Assembly: GCA_963843385.1 (NCBI GenBank)
Contig: CAWJJY010000005.1
Span: forward strand, 186,001 to 250,000
Length of the DNA: 64,000 nt
Direction of reading: 5' to 3'
Origin: CAVOHU01 sp963843385
Lineage (GTDB): Bacteria > Acidobacteriota > Vicinamibacteria > Vicinamibacterales > JAKQTR01
Of the stretch, positions 18,715-26,683 are shown one piece after another. The position numbers and the translations under genes are program-made. The notes below the pieces were generated by a model. The model worked only from the letters and a program-made list of their open reading frames with translations. It did not search any database and was not told where the DNA came from. Within the stretch, counting starts at the first letter, position 1. Each line of letters starts with the position of its first letter.

Positions 18715-19935
18715 ATGTTGAGACGACCGGCTCGGCTGCCCGCTGGAGCGAAGGCGGAAACGGCCCACCTCCGCGTCTGCCGGGTGGCGGTGGCGCTGCT
18801 CGTCGGCGCGGCGCTCGCCACCTGTGCGGTCCTCGCGCAGCAACCGCCACCGCCCGCCAGGGGCCAGGCGGGCGCGTCGCCCAGGCAACTGAAGGGGCTT
18901 GCCAAGCTGGCGGAGCCCTGGCCCGACGAAGCGACGCGGACCCGGCACCGCCTCGACGCCGAGCACCGGCGGCTGTTCCAATCCGACGAGGTCCTTCTCT
19001 TCACGCTCAAAGCGGACTTCAAGGCCATCAATCGGGACCGCAATCGCGCGACGACCCAGGTCCATCCCGGTGAACTGAGCTTCGTCCAGGATGGTCGAAC
19101 CGTGTCGATCCCGGTCGAGCTTCGCCCGCGCGGGGTGCTCAGGCGCCAGCCCGTCATCTGCGACCAGGTGCCGCTCTGGGTCGGCTTCCCCAAGAACGAG
19201 CGGTCCAAGCTGGACGACACCCCGTTCGACGGCCAGAAAGAGCTGAAGCTGGTCGTTCATTGCCGCAACGACGACGACTACGAGCAGTTCATCCTCCGTG
19301 AGTACCTGGCGTACAGGGCCTTCAATCTCATCACGACGCGATCGCTGCGCGCCAGGCTGGCCCGCGGCAACTACGTGGACGCGCAAAGCGGCAAGACGCT
19401 GGCGACGCGCGCGGCGTTCTTCCTCGAGAACGAGGACGATCTGGCGAAGCGCATGGAAGCCCGCGTCGCGGAGCTCCCGCGGACCCGCTTCGTGGATCAC
19501 GACCCGGACACGTTGAACGTGATGATGCTGTTCGAGTTCATGATCGGCAATACCGACTATTCGATCTTCGGCCTGCACAACGTGATCATCCTGAAGTCTC
19601 AGGCCAACGTCCTGTATCCGATCCCCTACGACTTCGACGTCTCGGGCCTCGTCAATCCGCCCTACGCCAAGCCGGATCGGAGGCTCATGATCCAATCGCT
19701 GCGCGAGCGGGTCTACCGGGGACCCTGCAAGAAGGCGGAAGACCTGGAACCCTTTCTCGCGAAGTTCCGGCCGACCAAGGGCGACATCCTCGCCCTCGTC
19801 GCGAAACAGCCCGGGCTGAACGGTCAGTCCCGCGACGGCATCCGGGAGTTCCTGGAAGACTTCTACTCCCTGATCGACTCGCCGGGCCGCGTGAAGGGCA
19901 AGCTGGTCAATACCTGCGCCAAGGAGCTGATGTAG
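18715..19935 (+). CDS. Exported CotH-like putative kinase, paralogue A
   Basis: This protein of about 406 residues has a signal-type N-terminus (VAVALLVGAALATCAVLAQ). I do not recognise a named family by overall sequence, but the order of motifs follows the CotH spore-coat kinase fold: ELKLVVHCRNDDDYEQFILR (an Lys-containing strand and helix), then EFMIGNTDYSIFGLHN (possible catalytic-loop Asp and Asn), then YPIPYDFDVSG (possible metal-binding DxD). It is homologous along its length to the next gene, 33 bases downstream, and both share the KxLAKLAEPWPD segment. ATG 18715 is preferred over 18625 on signal-peptide grounds and the GTGGAGA before it. A periplasmic phosphotransferase role is an inference. 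Confidence 0.7.
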   Translation: MLRRPARLPAGAKAETAHLRVCRVAVALLVGAALATCAVLAQQPPPPARGQAGASPRQLKGLAKLAEPWPDEATRTRHRLDAEHRRLFQSDEVLLFTLKADFKAINRDRNRATTQVHPGELSFVQDGRTVSIPVELRPRGVLRRQPVICDQVPLWVGFPKNERSKLDDTPFDGQKELKLVVHCRNDDDYEQFILREYLAYRAFNLITTRSLRARLARGNYVDAQSGKTLATRAAFFLENEDDLAKRMEARVAELPRTRFVDHDPDTLNVMMLFEFMIGNTDYSIFGLHNVIILKSQANVLYPIPYDFDVSGLVNPPYAKPDRRLMIQSLRERVYRGPCKKAEDLEPFLAKFRPTKGDILALVAKQPGLNGQSRDGIREFLEDFYSLIDSPGRVKGKLVNTCAKELM

Positions 19936-19968
19936 CCGAACGGGACGTCTCGGACCGCGGGAGCCTCC

Positions 19969-21129
19969 ATGAGAACGAGCACTGTCGCGTTGGTACTGTG
20001 CACCTTCGTCGGAACCGGCGTGATTATCGCCCGTCAGGCGACGCCTGCCGCCTCCGGCCAGGGCGCAACCGCCGCCCAGAAGCAGCAAAAGAGCCTCGCC
20101 AAGCTGGCTGAGCCGTGGCCGGATGCGGCGACGATTCGAAAGCGCCGCGAGGACTCCGAGCGGCGGGCACTGTTCCAGGCGGCCGATCCGCTCGCGCTGA
20201 CCATCCGGGCGGATTTCCGCGCGATCAACAGGGATCGGGATCCTGAGAGCACGAAGCGGTTTCCCGGGACGATCCTGGTTGGCGGCGCGAAGGGTGAAGA
20301 AGTCACCATCCCGGTCCAGCTGGGCACGCGGGGCAACCTGAGATTGCGGCCGGCGGTCTGCGGGTTCGCACCGCTGAAGGTCGACTTCCCGGCGACGGGC
20401 CTGCAGGGGACGCCGTTTGCGGGACAGGACACGCTGAAACTGGCCACGCATTGCCAGAACGATTCGGCCTACGACCAGTACGTGCTGCGGGAATACCTGG
20501 TCTACAGGATCCTGAACCTGCTTACCCCGCGATCGTTTCGCGCGCGACTCGTCAAGGCGTCGTACCTCGATGCGGCGTCGGGCAAGAGCGTCGCCAGCCG
20601 CTACGGGTTCTTCATCGAAGATGATGCGGATGTCGCCCGGCGCATGGACGGGCGAGTCGCCCAGGTCACCGGCCAGCGCTTCGCGGGCCTCGACAACGAG
20701 TCGCTCCTGATCATGACCATGGTTCAGTGGATGATCGGCAATACCGACTTCTCGATTGTCGGGCGGCACAACATTTCCCTGGTGCAGGTGCAGTCGGGCA
20801 TCCGGTATCCGATCACCTACGACTTCGACAGCGCGGGCCTGGTTGGCACCCCGTACGCCGCGCCGGACAAACGCCTCGAAATCGGGTCGACCCGGGATCG
20901 TCTCTTTCGCGGTCCGTGCAGGACCATCGATCAGTACGAACCGGTGCTTGCGCAGTTCAGGGCGAAGAAGGACGCCACCCTCGCGCTCTACGACTCTCTC
21001 CCGGACCTCGACGAGCGATCGCGTCGGGACGCGAAGGACTACCTGCAGGATTTCTACGCGATCATCAACAACCCCGATCGGGTCAAGCGGACGCTCCTGG
21101 ACCAGTGCATCAAGGGAGCGGGAATGTAG
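19969..21129 (+). CDS. Exported CotH-like putative kinase, paralogue B
   Basis: This 386-residue protein is the tandem paralogue of the preceding gene. It has a signal peptide at residues 1-22 and a low-complexity Ala/Gln linker, followed by the shared core. Key positions are LKLATHCQND (156-165), GNTDFSIVGRHN (257-268) and YPITYDFDSAG (280-290). Conservation of GNTD, HN and YDFD between the two copies, while the rest has drifted, is what points to an active-site core. CotH proteins phosphorylate proteins in spore formers and in other bacteria act outside the cytoplasm. That this one is active is untested. The pair precedes a TonB receptor on the same strand. Confidence 0.7.
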   Translation: MRTSTVALVLCTFVGTGVIIARQATPAASGQGATAAQKQQKSLAKLAEPWPDAATIRKRREDSERRALFQAADPLALTIRADFRAINRDRDPESTKRFPGTILVGGAKGEEVTIPVQLGTRGNLRLRPAVCGFAPLKVDFPATGLQGTPFAGQDTLKLATHCQNDSAYDQYVLREYLVYRILNLLTPRSFRARLVKASYLDAASGKSVASRYGFFIEDDADVARRMDGRVAQVTGQRFAGLDNESLLIMTMVQWMIGNTDFSIVGRHNISLVQVQSGIRYPITYDFDSAGLVGTPYAAPDKRLEIGSTRDRLFRGPCRTIDQYEPVLAQFRAKKDATLALYDSLPDLDERSRRDAKDYLQDFYAIINNPDRVKRTLLDQCIKGAGM

Positions 21130-21351
21130 GCGTCGAGGACCACCCGTCAGAGGCCCTGGGCCGGACGCCGGGCGCAGGTTCGGGCCTCCCGAGCTGCGAG
21201 ATGCGACCCGCGAGCCGCAAGCCGTCCGTTGCCAGGCGCCAGCCGCAGATGACGATCTTCTACGAGGCGTGGTAGTAGAGCGCCGGCCTCGCCGATGATC
21301 GACGGTACGGGTTTTCCCAACCGAACAGACCTTTTCAGGGAGTCGCGGACC

Positions 21352-23466
21352 ATGCGATCTGGCTTCGCGCTCGCGGGAGCGAGCGTCGTACTCACGATTT
21401 GTCTGCCGCTCGGCGCCCGGGCGCAGCAGCAGACCGCCGCGCCGCCTCAGCCGGCCGTGCCGGCCATCAGCGAGCGGGTCGAGGTCGTCGCGACCCGGTT
21501 GCCGGAGGTCCCGGACGAAGTCCCGTCTTCTATCGAAGTCATCACGGCTGACGAGATCCGGAACCTCGGAGCACGCGATCTTCGCAGCGTGCTCGCGCTT
21601 GCCGCGGGTGTCTCGATCGCCCCTGGCGGGGACGGCGGGCCCGCCAGCGCGGTTCCGGAATTCTGGGGGTTGAAGGAGTTCGATGCGTTCCTGCTCGTCG
21701 TCGACGGCGTGCCGTGGGGCGGGGCGTTCAATCCCTCGCTGGCGGCGCTGAGCCTGACCGACGTTGAGCGGATCGAGGTGCTCCGAGGACCGGCCGCCGT
21801 CACCTACGGAGCCACCTCGTTTGTCGGCGTCATTCACGTGGTTCACAAGCACGCCTCCGCGTCGGACCGCACGGCGTCGGTGCACGCGGGACCGTTTGGC
21901 AGCGCGGGAGGCCTCGTCAGCAGCAAGGTGCCGTTTGCCAGCGGGTGGGATTCGAGGCTGACCGTGGACGGTGACCGGCAGGGGTTCTCGGATACCCGCA
22001 CCTCATTCACCCGCGGACACGCCCTCTGGCGGAACAGCACCGCATGGGGCCCGAAGGGCCGAGTCTGGTTCAACCTGGATCTGCTGTGGCTCGATCAGCG
22101 GCCGGCCAGCCCGTCGGTGCGCGACGGCAAGGTGCTGTCGCCGCTGGTCCCGCTCGACTCCAACCAGAACCCCGCGGGCGCCTTCCAGAACCACCGCGCG
22201 GGCACGTTCATGATTGGCTTCGAACACCCGCTGGGCAACCTGACCTGGACGACCAGCGCGTCGGCGGCGCGCACTCGTCAGGACATCCTGCGCGGATATC
22301 TGTTGTCGCTCGACAACGGCCCGGGCAACGCGAGGGGGATTCGCGAGCAGATCGACCTGACGGACCTCTACGCGGACTCCCACCTCTCCTGGCGCGAAGG
22401 CGACACCCGGTTGGTGGCTGGCGCGGATTTCCTGCACGGACTCGGCCATGCGCACGGCGCTGATTTCGACTACACGGCCGCGCTCGACGGATCGACCACG
22501 CCGCAGGCGGCCATTCCGTCGGTACTGGATGTGACGATCGAAGATCGCCGGGACTTCGTCGGCGGCTACGCGATGGCGGAATGGCAGAAGTCCGACGCGT
22601 TTCGCGTGGACGCCGGCCTGAGGCTCAATGTCACCAACGAGGGACGCGATGCCCACAGCGGAACAGAAGCGGACACGGGGCGCGAGAACTCGAAGACGAC
22701 CGTCCGGCCCGGCGGCAACCTGGGCGTGATGTGGACCGCGTGGCATCGTGGCGCCGATCGCCTTGCCCTCTTCGCCGACTACCGCAACACGTTCAAGCCC
22801 GCGGCGTTCGACTTCGGCATCGGCGAGGGTGAGGCGGATGCAGAGGGCCTCCTCAAGCCCGAGACGTCGCAGAGCCTCGAGGTTGGAGCCAAGAGCCGCC
22901 TGTTGCAGGGGCGCGTGTCGGCTGAGGCCTCGTTCTTCCTGATGGATTTCACCAACCTGGTCGTGGCGCGAACGGTCAACGGCCTGCCAGCGCTGGCCAA
23001 CGCCGGATCCGAGCAGTTCAGGGGCCTCGAGACCGCCGTCGCCTGGTACTTGCCACACCACCTGACGGGCCGCGCCACCTACAGTTTCCACGACGCGCGG
23101 TTCCGCGACTACGTCGCGGAGTTCGACGGCGTCCCCACCCAACTCGGCGGCAAACGGCTCGAAATGTCGGCGCGCCACCTGGCTGCCTTCGGTCTCGTGT
23201 ACGCGCCCGCGAGCGGCGCGACCGCCGGGGTCGAGTGGAGCTTCGTCGGCGGCCGGTACCTGAACATGCGCAACACGGCGCTCGCCGATGCGTACGGCAC
23301 GCTGGGCGCGTCAGTCGGGTACCGCGCCGGAAAATGGGAATTGCGCGTCGATGGGCGAAACCTGACAGACGAGCGGCCGCCAGTCGCAGAAAGCGAGCTG
23401 GGCGACGCGCAGTACTACCGGCTGCCTGCCCGACGCATGGACGCCACGCTCACCGTGAGGTTCTAA
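21352..23466 (+). CDS. TonB-dependent outer membrane receptor
   Basis: This protein of about 704 residues has a signal peptide (ALAGASVVLTICLPLGARAQ). The TonB-box-like region SERVEVVATRLPEVPDEVPS is followed by a plug domain (about residues 50-160, with VERIEVLRGPAAVTYGA) and a 22-strand beta-barrel ending in an aromatic residue (ATLTVRF). It is of vitamin B12/siderophore-receptor size, unlike the larger Oar-like receptor at 33577. ATG 21352 follows AGGGA with ten bases of spacing; the upstream in-frame ATG at 21295 would add an unlikely leader. Substrate is not predictable. Confidence 0.9.
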   Translation: MRSGFALAGASVVLTICLPLGARAQQQTAAPPQPAVPAISERVEVVATRLPEVPDEVPSSIEVITADEIRNLGARDLRSVLALAAGVSIAPGGDGGPASAVPEFWGLKEFDAFLLVVDGVPWGGAFNPSLAALSLTDVERIEVLRGPAAVTYGATSFVGVIHVVHKHASASDRTASVHAGPFGSAGGLVSSKVPFASGWDSRLTVDGDRQGFSDTRTSFTRGHALWRNSTAWGPKGRVWFNLDLLWLDQRPASPSVRDGKVLSPLVPLDSNQNPAGAFQNHRAGTFMIGFEHPLGNLTWTTSASAARTRQDILRGYLLSLDNGPGNARGIREQIDLTDLYADSHLSWREGDTRLVAGADFLHGLGHAHGADFDYTAALDGSTTPQAAIPSVLDVTIEDRRDFVGGYAMAEWQKSDAFRVDAGLRLNVTNEGRDAHSGTEADTGRENSKTTVRPGGNLGVMWTAWHRGADRLALFADYRNTFKPAAFDFGIGEGEADAEGLLKPETSQSLEVGAKSRLLQGRVSAEASFFLMDFTNLVVARTVNGLPALANAGSEQFRGLETAVAWYLPHHLTGRATYSFHDARFRDYVAEFDGVPTQLGGKRLEMSARHLAAFGLVYAPASGATAGVEWSFVGGRYLNMRNTALADAYGTLGASVGYRAGKWELRVDGRNLTDERPPVAESELGDAQYYRLPARRMDATLTVRF

Positions 23467-23585
23467 GTGCTTCGACTCGCAACTACGGTTGCGTATTCAT
23501 GCTCGGCAACCGGTGAAAACGCTCGCTCAGCACTTAGTCCTGAGGGAACAATTTCGTCACCGAACTTGTGAATCGAAGGACTAAG
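23463..23585. repeat. Nested and overlapping inverted repeats after the TonB receptor
   Basis: In a stretch of lower GC than its flanks, CTAAGTGCT (23463-23471, containing the receptor stop codon) pairs with AGCACTTAG (23529-23537). CTTAGTCCT (23533-23541) pairs with AGGACTAAG (23577-23585). The two stems share CTTAG, so they exclude each other. Inside the second, ACAA-T-TTCG (23548-23556) pairs with CGAA-C-TTGT (23561-23569), and CGCAAC/GTTGCG forms a small hairpin in the first. It could be a terminator, an RNA switch or a mobile palindromic element. A tRNA fold was tested by eye and does not fit. Confidence 0.4.
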
Positions 23586-23710
23586 CCGGCGCCCGGTGCA
23601 TCCGGGCACGGGTCGGGGATGGGGCACGTGGGCTCTCAACCCGCGTACCCGGGACACACTCCCATCGCACGTTAGCCCCGGGCGTGGCGGGCCGATGGAA
23701 TCCCTGATCG

Positions 23711-23736
23711 AGCGGGCGCCGGAGTCGGCGCCCGCT
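23711..23736 (-). terminator. Stem-loop downstream of the cold-shock gene
   Basis: The perfect 10-bp arms AGCGGGCGCC and GGCGCCCGCT enclose a 6-base loop. The element lies about 42 bases beyond the stop of the minus-strand cold-shock gene. No U-rich tract follows, so its action as a terminator is an inference from position and stability. Confidence 0.45.
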
Positions 23737-23777
23737 GCGCGAGGACGCCGCCCCGCGCGAAGATTTGCCGTGACCGC

Positions 23778-23978
23778 CTACGCGGGCTCGACGTTGCCAG
23801 CCCGTGGTCCCTTTGGTCCTTCCTGCGCCTCGAAACTCACACGCGTGCCTGCCCTGAGTGTTTCGAACGTCAATCCGCCGCGCAGCTGATCGCGATGGAA
23901 GAAATACTCGGAGCCGTTCTCGCCCGAAATGAAACCAAACCCCCGGTCCTGCACGAGCCGCTTGATGGTGCCGAACAT
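23778..23978 (-). CDS. Cold-shock domain protein (CspA family)
   Basis: This 66-residue single cold-shock domain protein is a nucleic-acid chaperone. RNP1-like GFGFISG and RNP2-like EYFFHRDQL are present, and the C-terminus GPRAGNVEPA is typical. The start at 23978 is fixed by a strong GAGGAGGG ribosome site six bases upstream on the minus strand. A longer open frame extending to 24467 has no homology and is best read as untranslated leader. The short length and long leader match the Csp family, whose mRNAs are often regulated through the 5' untranslated region. Confidence 0.93.
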   Translation of the reverse strand: MFGTIKRLVQDRGFGFISGENGSEYFFHRDQLRGGLTFETLRAGTRVSFEAQEGPKGPRAGNVEPA

Positions 23979-24264
23979 GCTGAAGCCCTCCTCGTAACGA
24001 CCATCATCACACAGCAACGGGAATTCCGAACCATCGACTGCTCGACCGCCGCAGGCGGCCCAATCCGGCTCCGGAGTGCCAACCGCGAGCTCAAGGTGCG
24101 GTCCGGGAGGGTAAGTGACCACAGCCAAAGTGGTCCGTCCACATCTCTCGTCGTCCGAGCCTCGACCCGTCATGGAATCGGAGGTCGGCCGACCGGGGCT
24201 CGGACGGCCATCGTTCGGTAGATATGGCCATAAGTGAGAAGATTCGGCCTTGTAGAGATCCCCG
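23979..24264. other. Intergenic region: leader of cold-shock gene
   Basis: No gene is supported here. The stretch holds the leader and promoter of the leftward cold-shock gene. A palindrome GGTCGGCCGACC is at 24183-24194, and an inverted repeat GACCAC/GTGGTC with a 7-base gap lies near 24118. I could not place a convincing minus-strand -35/-10 pair. Confidence 0.4.
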
Positions 24265-24345
24265 TTGACAGTCGGCTCAGACCCGCGTAATTTCTGGAAG
24301 TGGATTTTCCTTATTGGCTGGAGATACAATTGTGGTCTGACCACA
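24265..24345 (+). promoter_or_regulatory. Promoter and FadR-type operator of the sugar-acid operon
   Basis: TTGACA (24265-24270) and TAATTT (24288-24293) are separated by 17 bases, a good sigma-70-like pair. A second -10-like TACAAT lies at 24325-24330. It is followed immediately by the perfect palindrome TGTGGTCTGACCACA (24331-24345), whose core TGGT-CTG-ACCA fits the FadR-subfamily consensus TNGTNNNACNA. A protein bound there would block either promoter. The operon's first start codon is at 24500. Confidence 0.6.
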
Positions 24346-24499
24346 TGGGGTCGTGCGCGAGGTTGGGACCAGCCTGCCCACCTTCGGGCGCACTTGGCGG
24401 GGCCTGCCTCGCGCCCGCGCTCGACGCCCCCTGGAGTCCTGGCCATCTCGACTGCCGAGGCTTGCACCGGTTGGCACAGACGCGACCGAAAGGCCTGTC

Positions 24500-25334
24500 A
24501 TGAACCTCGATGAGCTGACGCGCCTCTACGATTTCTCCGGGACGTCCATCGTCATCACGGGCGGCACAGGAATCCTGGGCGGAGAAATCGCGTGCGCCCT
24601 TGCTGGATGCGGGGCGAAGGTGGCACTGCTCGATCGCCGAACCGAGCCGGCTCAGGGCTTGCTCGATCGGATGGGAGCCGGGGCGAGCCGTGCGATCGTG
24701 GCCGAGGCGGACGTGCTCGACGAGAAGAGCCTTCGCCGCGCCGCGGATCTCATCCTCGAGCGGTTCGGCAGCATCGACGCCCTCGTCAACGGCGCGGGCG
24801 GCAACAGGCCCGAGGCGACGACCGGCCCGAACAAGGCCTTTTTCGATCTGCCGGTGGACGCGCTTCGATGGGTGTTCGAGCTGAACATCCTGGGAACGAT
24901 CCTGCCCTCGCAGGTGTTTGGCCGGGTCATGGCGGAGACCGGCCGCGGCAACATCCTCAACGTCTCGTCGATGAACGCGTTCCGGCCGCTCACGCGGATC
25001 GCTGCGTACTCGGCGGCCAAGGCCGGCGTGAGCAACTTCACGCAATGGCTCGCCGTGCACATGGCGCAGGAATTCTCCCCGAGCCATCCGCGTCAATGCG
25101 ATCGCGCCCGGCTTCTTCCTGACCGAGCAGAATCGATTCCTCCTCACCGAACCGGAGAACGGCGAATTGACGGCCCGGGGCAAGGCGATCATCTCGCACA
25201 CGCCGATGGGTCGATTCGGCAGGCCGGAGGACATCCTCGGCGCCGTGTTGTGGCTGCTGTCTCCGGCCTCGGCCTTCGTCACCGGCATCGTGCTCCCGAT
25301 CGACGGCGGTTTCTCGGCCTTCAGCGGGGTGTAG
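24500..25334 (+). pseudogene. SDR oxidoreductase, D-mannonate oxidoreductase type, frameshifted
   Basis: This short-chain dehydrogenase would reduce D-fructuronate to D-mannonate if intact. The Rossmann motif is TGGTGILGG, the catalytic Ser lies in NVSSMNAF, and YSAAK carries the Tyr and Lys. These features, with NGAGGNRPEAT and the FFDLPVDALRWVFELNILGT segment, match the mannonate-oxidoreductase SDR group. At 25084/25085 one extra C shifts the frame. Before it the protein reads HMAQEFSPS; after removing one C it continues as IRVNAIAPGFFLTEQNRF and ends properly in DGGFSAFSGV at 25334. As given, the frame runs on into the next gene, producing a false fusion. The shift sits after the catalytic residues. 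It may be a sequencing error, because the remainder is perfectly conserved. Confidence 0.85.
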
Positions 25335-25336
25335 CG

Positions 25337-26683
25337 GTGAGCATCGTGCCAGCCTCGGCCGCGCCGGCCGTCCTGGGCCAGGGATCGGTTGACCGCGATC
25401 TCAGCCCGGCGGATGTCCGTCGCATCGTCAGCGAGGGCCTGACCTCACTGCCTCTCGACGGCAAACGGCTGCTCGTCATCATCCCGGATGCGACGCGGAC
25501 GATGCCCATGCCGATGATGTGGGAGGCGATCGAGGACGCAGTGGCCCAGCGCGTCGCCGCGCTCGACTTCCTGATCGCGCTCGGGACGCATCAGCCGCTG
25601 TCCGACGGACAGATGAGCAGGCTGGTCGGCCGTCCGGTCGTCGCGGGGCGGTGCGGAGCCCGGCGGGTTTTCAATCACCGATGGGACGACCCTGCCACCT
25701 TCGTCACGCTCGGCACGATTCGGTCCGCCGAGATGGCGGTCCTCACGGGAGGGCTGCTCGCCCGCGACGTCGAGGTCGCCGTCAACCGGCTGATACTCGA
25801 CTACGACCAGTTGCTCATCTGCGGACCTGTCTTCCCGCACGAGGTGGCAGGATTCTCGGGCGGCACCAAGTACGTGGTGCCCGGCATCGCGGGGCCCGAC
25901 ATCATCAATGTGACGCACTGGCTTGGCGCCCTGATCGGGAACTATCACGTCATCGGCGAACCCTCCACGCCGGTGCGCGCCGTGATCGACCGCGCCGTGG
26001 CCCTGGTCGACCGGCCCTTGTCGTGCCTGGCGCTCGTCACGACGCAGAGTGGTGTCAGCGGGCTGTTCTTCGGCCCTGTCCGGGGGGCCTGGCGCGAAGC
26101 GGCGCGGCTCTCCGCGTGCAAGCACGTCGTCTACCTCGACCGCCCGGTCCAACGGGTGTTGTCGATCATGCCGGACATGTACGACGACCTGTGGACCGCG
26201 GCCAAGGGGATGTACAAGCTCGAGCCGGTGGTCGCCGACTTCGGCGAGATCGTCATCTACGCGCCTCACATCACCGAGGTCAGCTACACCCACGGCCGCG
26301 TCCTCGACGAGATCGGGTATCACTGCCGGGATTACTTCCTCGGCCAGTGGGACCGGTTCTCCGGTTACCCGGGCGGCGTCCTCGCGCACTCGACGCATCT
26401 GACCGGCCTCGGCCGCTATGACGCCTCGACGGGCGTCGAGACCCCGAGGATCAGGGTCACGCTCGCGACTGGCATTCCCGAGGAACGGTGCCGCCGCATC
26501 AATCTGGGTTATCTGGATCCGTCTCGCGTAAGAATGGAGGAGTGGACCGGGCGCGAACACGAAGGTGTCCTCGTCGTCCCGCGTGCCGGGGAAATGCTCT
26601 ACCGGCTGCGGGACCTCGAGACGTCGGGCGTCCGGCGCGAGGCGCACGACATCGCCTGCCAGGAGCACGAATATGAGCTGTGA
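25337..26683 (+). CDS. LarA-family nickel-dependent 2-hydroxyacid racemase/epimerase
   Basis: This 448-residue cytoplasmic enzyme of the LarA (DUF2088) family inverts the C2 hydroxyl of 2-hydroxy acids using a nickel-pincer nucleotide. Family residues are all present at the right spacing: D51-A-T-R54, His85 in GTHQP, His168 and Lys178 in HEVAGFSGGTK (Lys carries the cofactor in LarA), and His194. GTG 25337 is taken as start, two bases after the SDR stop. The ATG of the next gene overlaps the end by 11 bases. Placement between a mannonate oxidoreductase and 6-phosphogluconate dehydrogenase argues for a sugar-acid epimerase, such as mannonate/gluconate, rather than lactate racemase. Cofactor genes larB, larC and larE are not in the window. 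Confidence 0.85.
   Translation: MSIVPASAAPAVLGQGSVDRDLSPADVRRIVSEGLTSLPLDGKRLLVIIPDATRTMPMPMMWEAIEDAVAQRVAALDFLIALGTHQPLSDGQMSRLVGRPVVAGRCGARRVFNHRWDDPATFVTLGTIRSAEMAVLTGGLLARDVEVAVNRLILDYDQLLICGPVFPHEVAGFSGGTKYVVPGIAGPDIINVTHWLGALIGNYHVIGEPSTPVRAVIDRAVALVDRPLSCLALVTTQSGVSGLFFGPVRGAWREAARLSACKHVVYLDRPVQRVLSIMPDMYDDLWTAAKGMYKLEPVVADFGEIVIYAPHITEVSYTHGRVLDEIGYHCRDYFLGQWDRFSGYPGGVLAHSTHLTGLGRYDASTGVETPRIRVTLATGIPEERCRRINLGYLDPSRVRMEEWTGREHEGVLVVPRAGEMLYRLRDLETSGVRREAHDIACQEHEYEL

Noticed and set aside
17740..21885. A 1381-codon open frame on the minus strand
   Set aside because: It lies across four well-supported genes on both strands and has an Arg/Pro-rich composition typical of antisense frames in high-GC DNA.
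23463..23540. A possible tRNA in the inverted-repeat segment
   Set aside because: The arms suggest a cloverleaf at first sight, but no T-loop consensus, CCA-proper acceptor or D-arm spacing can be formed on either strand.
23979..24467. N-terminal extension of the cold-shock gene to 229 residues
   Set aside because: The extension shows no homology or protein-like composition, while a strong ribosome site sits before the internal ATG at 23978.
24353..26683. A fused SDR-LarA protein of 776 codons
   Set aside because: The middle part is out-of-frame SDR sequence. Correcting one base restores a normal SDR end and a separate LarA start, so the fusion is an artefact of the frameshift.
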